Part shown: piece after piece, positions 12,277 through 24,039 of the stretch
How positions within the stretch are numbered: position 1 is the stretch's first letter
Layout of the letters: the number at the start of each line of letters is the position of its first letter
Assembly: GCF_905171775.1 (NCBI RefSeq)
Contig: NC_053499.1
Coordinates: 138,058,422-138,122,421 of the forward strand
DNA length: 64,000 bases
Direction: 5' to 3'
DNA from: Rana temporaria
Taxonomy: Eukaryota > Chordata > Amphibia > Anura > Ranidae
Made by a program: the position numbers and the translations under genes
Notes under the pieces: generated by a model
Told to the model about the DNA's origin: nothing
The model's input: only the letters and a program-made list of their open reading frames with translations
The model's database searches: none

Positions 12277-12774
12277 AGCGGTGGTTCACCCTCCTTAACA
12301 ACAGTCTAGCATTAAATTCGGCATAGTAGCGCGAGCTACAGTATGCCTGTCTGTATTTTTTTATCCCCGTACTCACTGTGCAATTGTATATTGAAGATTC
12401 CGACTCCCGCGGGGAATGGGCGTGCCTATGGAGAGGGAGGATGATTGACAGCCGGCTCTGGCACGTCACGCTCCCCAAAGACAGCCGGAGTAGGTCTCGG
12501 CTCTTCACGGCGCCTGCGCACAGGCTATGCGCAGGCACCGTGAAGAGCCAAGCCTATTTCGGCTATTTCCGGAGAAGCGTGACGTGCCAGGGCCGGCCGT
12601 CAATCACCTTCCCTCTCCATAGGAACGCCCATTCCCCGGAATCTTCAATATACAATTGCACAGTGAGTACGGGGATAAAAAAATACAGACAGGCATACTG
12701 TAGCTCGCGCTACTATGCTGAATTTAATGCTAGAGGAAAAAAAAAAAAAAATTTATATAGGGTGAACCCCCGCT
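12277..12774. mobile_element. 498-bp fold-back element flanked by TTAA
   Basis: It is almost one continuous inverted repeat: two arms of about 245 bases meet at a 7-base loop (12521..12527) between CCTGCGCA and TGCGCAGG. Ends AGCGGKGGTTCACCC and TTAA at 12273..12276 and 12775..12778 suit a Kolobok-like or other TTAA-inserting element. Arms are imperfect but retain matching tracts throughout. The frames 12257..12538 and 12378..12827 are arm translations; their shared peptide stretch (RQAYCSSRYYAEFNAR) is the same DNA read twice. Confidence 0.88.
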
Positions 12775-12778
12775 TTAA

Positions 12779-12920
12779 CCACTTCCAGACCTTAGGTGTT
12801 TTTCAGATTCGGTGTTTGCAAGACTAAAACATTTTTTTCTGCTAGAAAATTACTTAAAACCCCCAAACATTATATATTTTTTTTTTCTAACACCCTAGAG
12901 AATAAAATAGTGGTCATTAT
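12779..12920. mobile_element. TTAA-CCACTTCC repeat fragment
   Basis: It starts directly at the TTAA that closes the fold-back. It contains TTACTTAAAACCCCCAAAC and AACACCCTAGAGAATAAAA, a block I know from frog repeats. No right end is visible. Confidence 0.6.
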
Positions 12921-13133
12921 TTGCTATGAGGGCACTCAGTGGGGAGAAGAAGCCAGGAGCGATGGTGGGGTACCCGAGAAGATCCATTGCACAGAGCAGG
13001 TAAGTATACAATGTTTATTTTTTTAATTAAAAACATTAACCTTTAATATCCCTTTAACCACCTTTACCTACTTTTTATTAACTAGGCGAGAACATTTTAA
13101 TTTATACAGAAACTACACAAATATAGGGGTTAA

Positions 13134-13525
13134 AGCGGAGCTTCAAAGGTTCACTCTTTGCTTCCAGCCTGTAACTGAGGCTCAGGATTTTATTTGTATT
13201 TTTATTTTTTTGAGGGGGAAAGGGACTACCAATTTGTATTGGTGCCCACTTCTACATCTGCAATCCTCACCTAGGAGAGGATGACATCTCTTGCTCTGCT
13301 CCCTTCCCTCACCATTCACAAACAGATGAGATGAGCTCATGCATGCACAGTGGGGAGCAGCTGTGGTTCTTCAGGAAGCCCCACCTGGCTCCCATATCCA
13401 AGATGGTGGTACCAGAGACCTGCAGTGAAGAAGCAAGAAGAACCATCTGCAGGAATACAGCTCTGGACAGGCACTGGTAAGTACCTCATTTTTAAAAGTT
13501 AGCAGAAACAAGCTAAAGTTTCTCT
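13134..13525. mobile_element. TTAA-AGYGG family element
   Basis: TTAA at 13130..13133 and 13526..13529, with ends AGCGGAGCTTC and, inverted, AGAGAAACTTT. CATGCATGCACAGTGGGGAG inside recurs inverted near 46090, so it is dispersed. Confidence 0.65.
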
Positions 13526-13529
13526 TTAA

Positions 13530-14310
13530 CCGCTTAAGGATCGCCTTACACCGATATACGTCGGAAGAGCAGCACGGCTGGGCATAAGCACGTACAGGTT
13601 CATTGCCCTTTAAGAGCCCAGCCGTGAGCTGCGCCGCCCTTGTCCTGAGCCCCGTGACCGCGCATGTGGGACCCGCGAATCCGCAGACCCAATCTCCGCC
13701 GGTGTCCCACGATCGGTTCATAGAGCTGAAGAACAGGGAGAGGTAACTGTAAACAAACCTCTCCCTGTGCTTCCTAGTGAGCCTGTCACTGATCGTCTGT
13801 TCCCGGTCATAGGGAACGACGATCAGTGACATCACATGCCAAGCCACGCCCCCTACAGTAAGCAACACATATTAGGGCATATTTAACCCCTTTAGTGCCC
13901 CCTACAGGTTAACCCCTTCACTGCCAGTGTCATTTTCACAGTAACTAGTGCATTTTTATAGCACTGATTGCTGTTAAAAGACAATGGTCCCAAAAATGTG
14001 TCAAAAGCGTCCGATGTGTCCGCCATTATGTCGCAGTCACGATAAAAATCGCTGATCGCCGTCATTACTAGTAAAAAAAATATTACTAAAAATGCCATAA
14101 AACTATCCCTTATTTTGTGGACGCTATACCTTTTGCGAAAACCGATCAATAAATGCTTATTGCAATTTTTTTTACCAAAAATATGTAGAAGAATACATAT
14201 CGGCATAAACTGAGGATTTTTTTTTTATATATATTTTTGGGGGATATTTATTATAGCAAAAAGTAAAAAATATTGCATTTTAGGAAATTTTAAGTGCCAC
14301 TCATCAAATC
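13530..14310 (-). mobile_element. TTAA-flanked CCACTTC-family element, one end missing
   Basis: It starts at the TTAA closing the preceding element and runs through the family body in reverse (CTACAGGTTAACCCCTTCAC, AAAAATCGCTGATCGCCG, AGAAGAATACATATCGGC). The frames 13371..13868 and 13892..14206 are in the repeat; the latter resembles frames at 8035, 28629, 47651 and 49551 because all are the same DNA. Confidence 0.75.
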
Positions 14311-14347
14311 ATTAAATGTACTGATGATAATATTGAATTTGCCCCTT

Positions 14348-15052
14348 CCTGACTAAGGACGCCCCACCACAATACAACTTATTCCCTCCTTTGTTATTTC
14401 CCACCTTGACTACTGCAACTTCCTCATCACTGGTCTACCTATACACAGGCTATCCCCCCTTCAGTCTATTATGAATGTCACTGTTGGACTAATACACCTC
14501 ACTAACCGATCCATGACTTCTGCTCCTCTCTGTCAATCACTTCACTGACTTCCCCTACCACACAGTGTAAAATTCTAAATACTAACCAAAACATATAAGG
14601 TCATCCACAACATTGCCCCCATCTACATCACCAACCTCATTTGCAGATATTGTTCAAAGCATCCTCCCTGCTCCTCCCAAGACCTCCTGATTTGTAGCTC
14701 CCATGCTCACCTCCAGGACTTCTCCAGAGTACGAGAGAGGCTCTTCCTGCACCAGTATGTCCGGTCAGCCCCTACCCTTCCCGCCTTTAGGCGATCCCCG
14801 AAAACTCACTTATTCAGGGAAGCCTACCCCACCTCCACTCAAGAACTGTACCCGAGACACCTCCATCAGATCATCCCCCGCAGCTATTACCTATTGTACC
14901 ATCCCCCCCTTTAGATTGTAACCTCTATTAAAAGGGCCCTCTTTTCCTTCGTTATTAAGCTGTATTGTAATTGTACTGTCCTCCCTCTACAATGTAAAGT
15001 TCTGCATAAGCTGTTGATGCTATATAAATCCTACATAATAATATTACAAATT
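14348..15052 (+). pseudogene. LINE 3' end: reverse-transcriptase C-terminus of an L2/CR1-type element, broken
   Basis: Remnant of a retrotransposon polymerase gene. The plus strand encodes SHLDYCNFLITGLP, then RLSPLQSIMNVTVGLIHLT, a pattern typical of the region after the polymerase core in L2/CR1/Rex-type LINEs. A TGA stop follows where HWLP is usual (after about 14540). In shifted frames, YKVIHNIAPIYITNLI and SAPTLPAFRRSPKTHLFREAY continue the family pattern, ending near GATGCTATATAAATCCTAC and a TAAT-like tail. No catalytic YxDD or endonuclease is included, as expected for a 5'-truncated copy. Several frameshifts and stops make it inactive. The frame 14703..14921 is part of this fragment in another phase. 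Confidence 0.82.
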
Positions 15053-15103
15053 TTGGTTGGAAATCTACTAGTGTAGGGACATCTTAATCTGTGCGGAACC
15101 TGA

Positions 15104-15512
15104 GGCCGCGTACACACGGTCATTCCAAACCGATGAGAATGGTACGACAGGCCATTTCTATCGGTTCACCGCTGAAGTGGCCTGATGGTCTGATGTGCGT
15201 ACACACCATCGTTCCAAAAAAACGATCGGGTGATGTCAAACACACGACGTGCTAAATAAAACGAAGTTCAATGCTTCCAAGCATGCGTCGACTTGATTCT
15301 GAGCATGCGCGGATTTTGAAGCGATGCTTTCTGTACTAACCATCGGTTTGGACCGATCGGGCAGCGGTCCATCGGTTCGATTTTAAAGCATGTTTTAAAA
15401 TTTTGGACCGAAGGACAACAGACCGATGGGCTATACACACGGTCGGTTTGGACCGATGAAACTGAACCTCGGTCCATTCTCATCGGTTTTGTCCGACCGT
15501 GTGTACGCGGCC
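15104..15512. mobile_element. Harbinger-like MITE, TACACACG-TIR family
   Basis: The ends GGCCGCGTACACACGGTC are inverted. Flanks are TGA and TAA. It carries the GCATGCGTCGACTTG core, inverted relative to the copy at 11505. Confidence 0.8.
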
Positions 15513-15515
15513 TAA

Positions 15516-15965
15516 GGCCTCATGTACACTGCTGCTGGTAAACGAACGTTTAGGAGCAGTTGGGAATTTTTTTCAACTGCTCCTGAACTCTCCTCTATGT
15601 TATCTTATCTGTACATGCACACAGGGTTGGTTATAGTCATTTCTAGGCAGCTGAGTTCAGAGGCTTTTTTTGGAATGCAAAAAAATGGGTTCACAAGCTG
15701 AGTTTAGAGGCATTTCAAGCACCAAACGCTTCTAAACGCGGCTAAACATGGCAACTTGTGTTTAGCCACGATTCGTTTACAGGCGTTTTTCATTTTGGGC
15801 TATTTAAAAAAAAAAATATATATTTTTTTAAACGCTTTTAAACGCAAACACGGCAAAACAAGGCATGTAAGTGCGGCAAAATGGACATTTTAAACATGGG
15901 TTACTATTTGCCAAGTTAAATCATGCTCAGGAGAGGTTGTAAAAACGCTCCGTGTACGTGAAATT
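15516..15965. mobile_element. GGCCTCATGTACAC element, right end unclear
   Basis: It begins directly after the TAA that closes the previous element. Internal AACGCTTCTAAACGCG / GTTTAGCCACG tracts resemble other terminal-repeat elements, and a CGTGTACGTGA near 15955 may be the degraded right end. Confidence 0.45.
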
Positions 15966-16075
15966 TTAATGCGCTTTAACCAGTATTCCTCTGGTGTGGT
16001 CCACACTGTATCTGCTCAGTCTGGGCTGAATCTGGTTTGCATAAAGTGTTTTGCTCATCTCAGTGGTTAGTCTTA

Positions 16076-16556
16076 GGCCCCGTACACACGACCAAACATG
16101 TATGCTGAAACTGGTCCGCGGACCAGTTTCAGCATACATGTTTGGTCATGTGTAGGCGCGAGCGGGCCGAATTCCAGCAAACATTTGCCCGCCGGGCCTT
16201 TTCCCAGCGGGCAAATATTCGTGGACGTGTTTTAAAACCGTCCGCTGGAATCCTGCCCGCTCGGACATGTACGGTCGTCAGTACAGACCTACCGTACATG
16301 TCCAGGCGCCCGCCGTCCCTCGCATGCGTCGAATGACTTCGACGCATGCGTGGAAGCCTTTAAATGGCAGGCCCGCCCACGTCTCCGCGTCATCGTCGCG
16401 GCGACGACGCGGACACGCCCCGCGTATTGTTTACGCGCGGACTTCTGTACGATGGTGTGTACAACCATCGTACAGAAGCCCTCTGGCAGGCATGTACGGT
16501 GAAAACGGTCCGACGGACCGCTTTCATCGTACATGTTTGGTCGTGAGTACCCGGCC
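16076..16556. mobile_element. Harbinger-like MITE, TACACACG-TIR family, 481 bp
   Basis: TTA at 16073..16075 and 16557..16559. The ends GGCCCCGTACACACGACC are inverted, with a strong internal palindrome around GGTCCGCGGACC (16112..16123). Overlapping frames between 16129 and 16584 are artefacts. Confidence 0.88.
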
Positions 16557-16559
16557 TTA

Positions 16560-16978
16560 GGCGACGTACACACGGTCGGTCCAAACCGAGGAAAACGGAC
16601 TGAAGGAGCTTTTCATCGGTCCAAACCGATCGTGTGTGGGCCCCATCGGTCAGTTATCCTTCGGTCAAAAATTTTAGAACTTGTTTTAAAATTTAACCTA
16701 TGGACGCCTAACCGATAGGTCAAAACCGATGGTTAGTATGCAAAAGCATCGGTTAAAAACCCGCACATGCTCAGAATCAAGTCGACGCATGCTTGGAAGC
16801 ATTGAACTTAATTTTTCTCTGCACGTCATTGTGTTTTACGTCACCGCGTTGGACTCAAACGTTTTTTTAACTGATGGTGTGTAGGCAAATCAGACCATCA
16901 GTCAGCTTCATCGGTTAACCAATGAGAACGGTCCTTCAGACCGTTCTCATCGGATGAACCGACCGTGTGTACGCGGCC
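16560..16978. mobile_element. Harbinger-like MITE, GTCGACGCATGC subfamily, 419 bp
   Basis: TTA at 16557..16559 (shared with the previous element) and 16979..16981. Interior closely parallels the copies at 11505 and 20017. Confidence 0.88.
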
Positions 16979-16981
16979 TTA

Positions 16982-17583
16982 AAGCCACCTCATTCTAGAG
17001 AAACACTTGGTCTGATTCTTATCTGGATTTAACCAATAAGTTACTAGACATCCTCTCCACTCATCACCCGACCTACCACTTTGTCTAAACAGGTTTGTTC
17101 TCTGTTTTTCTTGGGTACAGAGGGATTGATTTTCTTTGATTTGAACTCTAAGCAGAAAATAAGAGCTGGGAGCTATTTCATCATTATAGACATAAGAGGG
17201 TTTTTTAACGCTACTTCACCTTACTCAGCTCTGATGTATGATTTTTCTTTACTTGTTCTGAGTTTTACTGTATAAGATGTATGTTTTTGAAACAAAATAT
17301 ATAGATAGAATGTCCATTAATGGCAAAGACCAATATTCAATAAACCAAAATATGACTATTATATTGACAGGTTTCTATACAGCAGCATTAGTAGACCTTT
17401 AAATATTTTAAACATATGTTTTTTTTCCCCCTACGTCAGAATTTAAATACTATACTAATACAATTGTGATACGTATGCATTACTCACAAGAAACTATAGT
17501 CTACAGAGGAAATTTTAATAAATTAATTTGGTAGGTATTATTTTTTTTTTCCTTGGCCCTTATTCATATAACTGCAATTATTC
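16982..17583. other. Intronic, no gene or assignable repeat
   Basis: AT-rich; the 64-residue frame at 17081..17275 has no recognised motif. Confidence 0.45.
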
Positions 17584-17586
17584 TTA

Positions 17587-17997
17587 AGCCCTGTACACAC
17601 GATCGAATATCTGATGCAATCTAATCCGATGGATTTTTTCGTCGGATATCTGATGAAGCTGACTTTCATTCGTCTTGCCTACACACCATCAGTCAAAAAT
17701 CAGACCGTGCCAAAACGCGGTGACGTAAAACACTACAACGTGCTGAGAAAAATGAAGTTTAATGCTTCCGAGCATGCGTCGATTTGATTCTGAGCATGCT
17801 TGAATTTTTGCCCGATGGACTTCCACACAGACGATTGTTTTTTTCTATCAGATTTTTATCCATAGGAAACATTTAAAACATGTTTTTTTTTCACCAATGG
17901 AAAACAAACCGATGGGGCCCACACACGATCCGTTTGTCCGATAAAAACAGTCGATCTGTCTGTTTTCATCGGACAAACCGATCGTGTGTACAGGGCT
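17587..17997. mobile_element. Harbinger-like MITE, TACACACG-TIR family, 411 bp
   Basis: TTA at 17584..17586 and 17998..18000. The ends AGCCCTGTACACACGATC are inverted. A GAGCATGCGTCGATTTG core is present in inverted orientation. Confidence 0.9.
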
Positions 17998-18000
17998 TTA

Positions 18001-18366
18001 AAGTATATTTCCAGACTTTTTTTCTTTTTTTAAGTGTTCATAGCGTTGACTGTACATCAGGTTCTACTGCAACTAGCTTAGATTTCCTCTCCCTTACTGT
18101 TTCGGGGGCAACTTCACCAGACAAGTGAAAACAATCTGTAACTAGATGAGCTTGTCGTGACTTCCACCAGAAACTACAGATTCAGATATCCTCTGGAAAT
18201 ATCTTGACTTTAAGTGACAAGGAGAAACCAGGATAAAGAAAGGACATGCCATAGTCAACAAAAGAGTTTATGGAAAATTACCAACAACCTATGTGCCTGG
18301 GGTTAGGAGAGATCCTTTCATATTACATGCAATGCAACCTATCAAAATTCATATTTCATGAGGTTG
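18001..18366. other. Intronic, no gene
   Basis: No repeat ends or open frames of note. Confidence 0.45.
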
Positions 18367-18394
18367 TTAACCTCCCTGTATTTTTTGTGCCTAC

Positions 18395-18750
18395 AGTATA
18401 GGTAAGCCTAGAATAAGGCTTACCTATAGGTACTGTAAATATCTCCAAAACGTGCACCATTTAGGAGATATTTACTGTATACTGCACCCATGATGTCATT
18501 GGCGCATGCGCTCTAAAGGAACAGCCACAAGTGCCTTTCTTCAAAAGAGTGTGCCGTGACCGACATGCATGGGAGTGGCGTCACGCGGATCCGGCCAGTC
18601 ACACAGCCGGAGTCTGTGGCCGCGGAAGGAAGATGGGCGAAGATGGATGCGGCCTGCAGCGGGGATAACGCAGGCTTTTTTTTGCAGGTAAGTGTCACAT
18701 AATGTGCTAGTATGCAAAAAGGAAATAAAACTACAGAGTTTACCACCTCT
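18395..18750. mobile_element. TTAA-AGYGG stem-loop family, 5' truncated copy
   Basis: It has the AGGTAAGCCT/AGGCTTACCT palindrome (about 18400..18428), a degenerate second stem around 18445..18475, and a right end at TTAA 18751..18754. Better copies are at 44745 and 60962. Confidence 0.65.
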
Positions 18751-18754
18751 TTAA

Positions 18755-19855
18755 TACTGCTCATTACACAATGGACTTTGATTGGTTATTCTGGCTTGGT
18801 GCTATGTTACTTATACTTTTGTAATAAATAAACCCAAACAGGGTCGGATTTAGGATATGCTGTCTAACATAAGTTTATTTACACAATGTATAATTAGAAA
18901 CCACATTAGGTCTAAAAAAAAAAAAGAGAAGGTAGAGTGATATGACTGTGGGTGATATAGGTAATGCGCCTACAGTCCCATGTGAATGAAATCTGGCCCT
19001 GATTCCAAAGAAGGGTTTTTCCTTTCCCTAACTTCCCGATCGATTACTCTTGCTACAATAGGTGTAAAAATGAAATGACATAGGGTTACATAAGACGATT
19101 TCCTTTATTTATGTAGCAGAAGGAAAAGCATGCCTAAATTGTTGTGGGATGAGGCTTAAACTCAGTGGAAAGGGGTTTTAATCCCAGGTGTCATTGGGAT
19201 CAGTAAATAAGAAGTTAGCACACCTGCCAAGGGTTACTGTTCTGACAGTCCTGGAATATAAATGTGTTACACGTACGTTATTTTTTATTCCATCAACAGA
19301 GATACTGATGCTTGAAAAAGCTCAGTAAACTATTCCAATCAGGATCATTGTTCTCAATCCAACAACCTAATCATCAAACAAGAACAGAGATCTGTCTCAG
19401 CGTAGGAATGACTCATAGGCTCACAAACATGCCCCTACTGTATCACCGACAGCCTGTTACAGAAACACCAGAATAGATAAGAGAACCACCATAAATATAA
19501 CTTCTTTTGTTATGGGTTTCATCTGCCCCCCTGCCCCCAGCCATTAGTTTTTCATATATTTAATAATAATTCCCTAGGCAATTTTAAACCATTGTTGAAT
19601 TGTGAATTTCTGCAAATAGCAAACTGCGGCTAAGAATAAAAGGATTTCATTAAATCTCTAGAAGTCATATTGGTTGTCACTGGTGATTGAACCTAACTTG
19701 TTTCCACTTGCTTCCTGTTAACCCTGTTCTACGAAACCCTAGCAATAGTTACAGTAACTAGAGTGAGTGTTAGTTCTCAATTCTAGTTATGGAACTACTG
19801 TATGTGCCTCATGTTGCAAACTGTACCTACTACTAAGGAACACTCTAACATTTAA
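18755..19855. other. Intronic, no gene or assignable repeat
   Basis: About 1.1 kb without supported features. Confidence 0.45.
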
Positions 19856-20013
19856 CACACCCATGCATGAGCCCTTAGGGTTTAACCCCTTAAAAAAAAC
19901 CTTACCCCTAACCTCCTCCTGGTCACCCTACCTATACTTTAACAATTAACACACATCTCGTAACCTGACCCTAACAATAACTTTGACCCTAACCTAAAAC
20001 TTGTCCTTGACAC
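19856..20013. repeat. Degenerate CCTAAC-rich tract
   Basis: Scattered CCCTAAC and TTAACCCC units in about 160 bp. It recalls telomere repeat but has no run of perfect hexamers. Confidence 0.5.
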
Positions 20014-20016
20014 TTA

Positions 20017-20434
20017 GGCCTCGTACACACGATAGGTTAAACAGAGGACAACGGTCTGATGGACCGTTTTCATCGGTCAAAACCAATCGTGTGTGGGCCC
20101 CATAGGTTATTTAACCATTGGTTAAAAAAAAGCCAACTTTCTTTAAATTTAACCGATGGATTCCTAACCGATAGGACAAAATTGATCGTTATTAGGCACG
20201 ACCATCGATTAAAAATCCACACATGCTCAGAATCAAGTCGACGAATGCTTGGAAGCATTGAACTTAGTTTTTTTCAGCATGTCGTTGTGTTTTACGTCAC
20301 CGCATTCTGACACGATCGTTTTTTTAACCAATGGTGTGTAGGCGCGACGGACCATCAGTCAGCTTCATCGGTTAACCGATGAAAATGGTCCATCGGTCCG
20401 TTCTCATCGGATGGACCGATCGCGTGTACGTGGC
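20017..20434. mobile_element. Harbinger-like MITE, GTCGACGCATGC subfamily
   Basis: TTA at 20014..20016; the right flank is ATA or TAA depending on the exact end. The core reads AAGTCGACGAATGCTTGG. The frames at 20059..20310 and 20070..20258 are inside it. Confidence 0.85.
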
Positions 20435-21023
20435 ATAAGTTGTACACTTATGGTTTGTTGTAGACCCTGTCTTTGTGTCCCTTATATTATGGACTATATT
20501 CTCTATTTGTACTTCAATAAAAAAAAAAATTATGAAAAAATAAAAGCAAAGAAATCATATAAAGCTACTGTACTGTATTTGAGGATGAATCTTGTGTATA
20601 GACTTGGTGGATAAATGTGCATTTACAATTGACAATGACAAACACAGCACCTAAAATACGACTTGTTTTGTCTTGTTGATGGTTATTAAATATGTGAAAA
20701 AATAGATGCACTTTAGCAGATAATGTTACATTGTTAGCATAATACCATAAAGGTCTGCATTTACTTAAAAATGTTGTGTTCATGTTAGATATTGGGACAT
20801 GGGTACATAGAAACTGATTCTACATACAGATTTCCAATATACTGTATTTTATCAAGGGAATGTGCAATGGTTAGAGGAGATTTACCCTCTCTTTTTATCT
20901 TTATAGTCATTTTCATCAGAACTAAAAATGAAGGAAAATCCAAAATTATGCTTTTTTCACCATACCAAGTATACAAGATAATTTTTTTCAATTAGGACAC
21001 CTGTTAACATTAAAAGCATCTGA

Positions 21024-21198
21024 AGCCGCATACACATGACCGTTTTACATGATTTAATAAATTGGTCATTAAAACTGGTCGTGTGTAGGCTCCAGAGCAT
21101 TTTTCTTGATGTGAAAAATGGGCATTAAAAATTTAGAACATGCTCTAATTTTTCTCGTCGTTTTTCACGTCCTGAAAAACGATCGTGTGTACGCGGCA
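21024..21198. mobile_element. Short Harbinger-like MITE, 175 bp
   Basis: The ends AGCCGCATACACATGACC and, inverted, TGCCGCGTACACACGATCG, with TAA on the right. This is the shortest family member here and has almost no interior. Confidence 0.8.
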
Positions 21199-21236
21199 TA
21201 AGAGATATTCCCTTATTTTACAGAGATATTCTCTAT

Positions 21237-21618
21237 GGGCCAGATTCACAAAAGAGATACGACGGAGTATCTTTCCCGCGTCACCTTTGAATTTTTTTAA
21301 AATTTTTTCTTTTTCCCGGCGTAAGTACTTTGATCACGTCGGGATTCTCAAAACGTCGGCACGTCGTAATTTCGCGCAAAGCACGTCGGAAAAATTGGGA
21401 CAGGAGCATGCGCAGTACGTCCGGCGTGGGAGCGCGCCTAATTTAAATGGTACACGCCCCATTTGAATTGGACCGCCTTGCGCCGGACATGTTTACGATA
21501 CACCGCCGCAAATTTCCAGGTAAGTGCTTTGTGGATCGGGCACTTAGACTGAAAACTTGCGGCGGTGTAACGTAAACGGTTTACGTTACGCTGCGCCGTG
21601 GGTATGTGAATCTGGCCC
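21237..21618. mobile_element. GGGCCAGATTCAC-TIR element, short CpG-rich copy
   Basis: Inverted ends GGGCCAGATTCAC. The inside is CpG-rich (TACGACGG, CACGTCGG, GCGCCGG). Preceded by TAT, as are the copies at 26360, 30520 and 57994; superfamily undetermined. Confidence 0.8.
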
Positions 21619-22919
21619 TAACTTCCTGCAGTGTCCACAGGATAGGAACCTAGGGGATATCTCCCCAATGTGACATAGAATGAAAAATTAAAAAAATCTT
21701 AACCTCTCTCTGCTCTATCCAAAATAAAACTTTCCTTTAGATATACTTTAAATTCAGTCTAAACTTTTTTTCCCCATAATTCAATGTACAACATGCTTAG
21801 CTTATTGCCTCTCTTGTATGTGACAGGTGCACTTTAATTATTTAATAACTCTTGCAGATGAAGAAAAACTATGGGATTTGTGTTGTGCTGCAAATTATAG
21901 CTGGCAATACAGATTACCACGTGTAAGTGGTAATATTTGCATCCCTGCCTGTATAGTTGATTGATAAACATGTAATAATGCACCAGATGTTGCTGTCAAA
22001 TGCATCAGAAGTCAATTAAATATCGCAAAATAGAACGGTGAATCTGAAGGAGCGCCACCACAACCACCTTACTTACAGATGAAATGCTCGAAAAATAAAG
22101 CTCGCTTAATGAAGCATCTCTACACCATTTAAGTAGTGGGAGCACTTATGTTTCAATCACAACAGTTCCTCACTTACTGTTCAATTAAAATGGAGAATGT
22201 AAATGAGGTAAATAATTGAAATAACTATCCACAATAAATGACTATTGGTGGAGAAAAAGTGAATTTAAATGGATTTTCAGCTTAGATTAGAGAGTTCGTA
22301 AAAGAAAACAAGTGGGGGTGGGGGTTAAATTGAAGGCAAAGCAGAGTTTTGCAAGGCGTCAATCAGTTATGCTAGCACTTTCCTGTCTTTGTACATATTC
22401 ACATGACATGGTTTACTGAGGGTGCAAATGGTTGTTGCCTGTGTAAACAAAAAACATTTTCTATCTGGTTTCTTAAAGCAGATCTATTTGTTAAATGTAA
22501 CTGATTAAGCAAGATCAGCGTTGTAACTATAACAGGAATGGAGGGAACAATATTATAAGTTATTCACCTAGAACCCTTACATTCTTGTTCTGCTGCTAGA
22601 TGCAAGCCAGAGAAATAGTCAAATGACCTCAGCTAGAAGGGTGGCTCCATTTTCAGGTAAAGCCGCTGACTGGCCGACCCTGACTGAACGTCACTTAAGC
22701 TAACATCACATGACCAAGATGCAGGTATTTGGCCACATGCCCCAGACCTGAAAGGGCAAGGATTTACTAAAAAAATAAAATATATATATTTTTATCCTCC
22801 TTACAGCGGAACTTAACCCATGGATTGAACAGTTTTAAAAAACAGTTGCATTCTAGGAAAGTGTTGGGAATGTATTGGTTGTGCTCTTGACCACATTGTC
22901 AAACCATCAAATGGATGGG
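21619..22919. other. Intronic, no gene or assignable repeat
   Basis: About 1.3 kb, AT-rich, with no long open frame. Confidence 0.45.
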
Positions 22920-22927
22920 GTCATAAC

Positions 22928-23475
22928 CAGTGGCGGCCAGTGGAATTTTTTTGGGGGGACGGCAAACAGTATGCCCCTCCCCCTGACGGTCATGCAGTGG
23001 GACGGCCAGTCGCACTTACCCCATCGCGGCTTCCCATGCTCGGCGGCGGCCTCCCGTTCCCCTGCTCTCCACAGGTCTCCACGGTGGCGGCGGCTTCTGC
23101 TTCTTTCCTTCTTCTCGGTAGCCAATCGGGAGTCTTCACTTTTTGGCCAATCAGAAAACGTGTCTCACACCCACTTCTGATTGGCTGGATTGAGTTTCAC
23201 TGTTACAAAAGCGAATATTCATTCGCTGTTGTAACACTTGAGTGGGCTCATGGCGCAATGCTCTGTTCCACGAGCCACCCTATTTTGAAGCCTATTAGAG
23301 TCTATGGCTCTAATCATGTGCTTTACAAAAACACCCCAGCCGCTGTAATTCAGGCCCCCGGGCGCCTAAATAGGGGGTGACTGCTGGGCAGCCATGGATA
23401 ATATCATGATATGCATGAATCTATCCATTATTCATATAGAAGATGGCGAGGATAGAGGGGGCGGTGCTGCCACTG
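22928..23475. mobile_element. hAT-type element, 548 bp
   Basis: A perfect 8-bp duplication GTCATAAC (22920..22927, 23476..23483). The ends CAGTGGCGGC and, inverted, CAGTGGCAGC. The GC-rich inside gives overlapping frames on both strands (22875..23380), which are not genes. Confidence 0.9.
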
Positions 23476-23483
23476 GTCATAAC

Positions 23484-24035
23484 TGATCACATGTGCAGGA
23501 TCATGGAAGTTGAAGGTCAAACAGAGGCCAAGATGGCAGTTTCCTTGGCTGAAAATGATAGGAGGGTTAAGTTTCACTTTAAATCTAACATTAGGCTCAA
23601 ATCAAAAAGCTTTAACACAAGGATAAAGATCTTTATTTTGGATTATTAGGGCTGGACTTTGGAAATCTATTTAGATTCAACTGAAAATAACTGTCACTTT
23701 TGAGGACAATAGAGGTACCTTAGAGCATTGTGAAAGAGAGCCCTGATTGAAGGTTGGTTCACACCAGGATCACACAGGAACATGTGACGTGTCCCCCTGC
23801 ATGACAATTTTACAGCCCATTCATCTATAATCACCTGCGGTGCAGGAAACAGATATAAAATGTGCCTTTCCTTAACCACTTTCAGGGCTGAACCAGCCCT
23901 GAGGAAAGCATGGAATGATTATATGTTTAAACTTTAGCCTGAAAAATACTGTAAAAAATGGGGTTACATACTGGCCCTTTCCTGTCTAAAGGGTGAGGTT
24001 TGAAGGACCCTACGTAAAGCAGGTCTGTGGGTGGG
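23484..24035. other. Intronic, no gene
   Basis: No open frame or terminal repeat that I can support. Confidence 0.45.
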
Positions 24036-24039
24036 GTCT

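Noticed and set aside
13892..14206. Recurring peptide (GDSFMAFL...DCDIMADTSD) seen in several places, suggesting a gene family
   Set aside because: The copies at 8035, 13892, 28629, 47651 and 49551 are all translations of the same TTAA-flanked repeat and lack shared start or stop conservation.
16129..16584. Cluster of arginine-rich open frames on both strands
   Set aside because: All lie across one GC-rich Harbinger-like element with palindromic interior.
19856..20013. Interstitial telomere array
   Set aside because: Only scattered CCCTAAC units; no perfect hexamer run.
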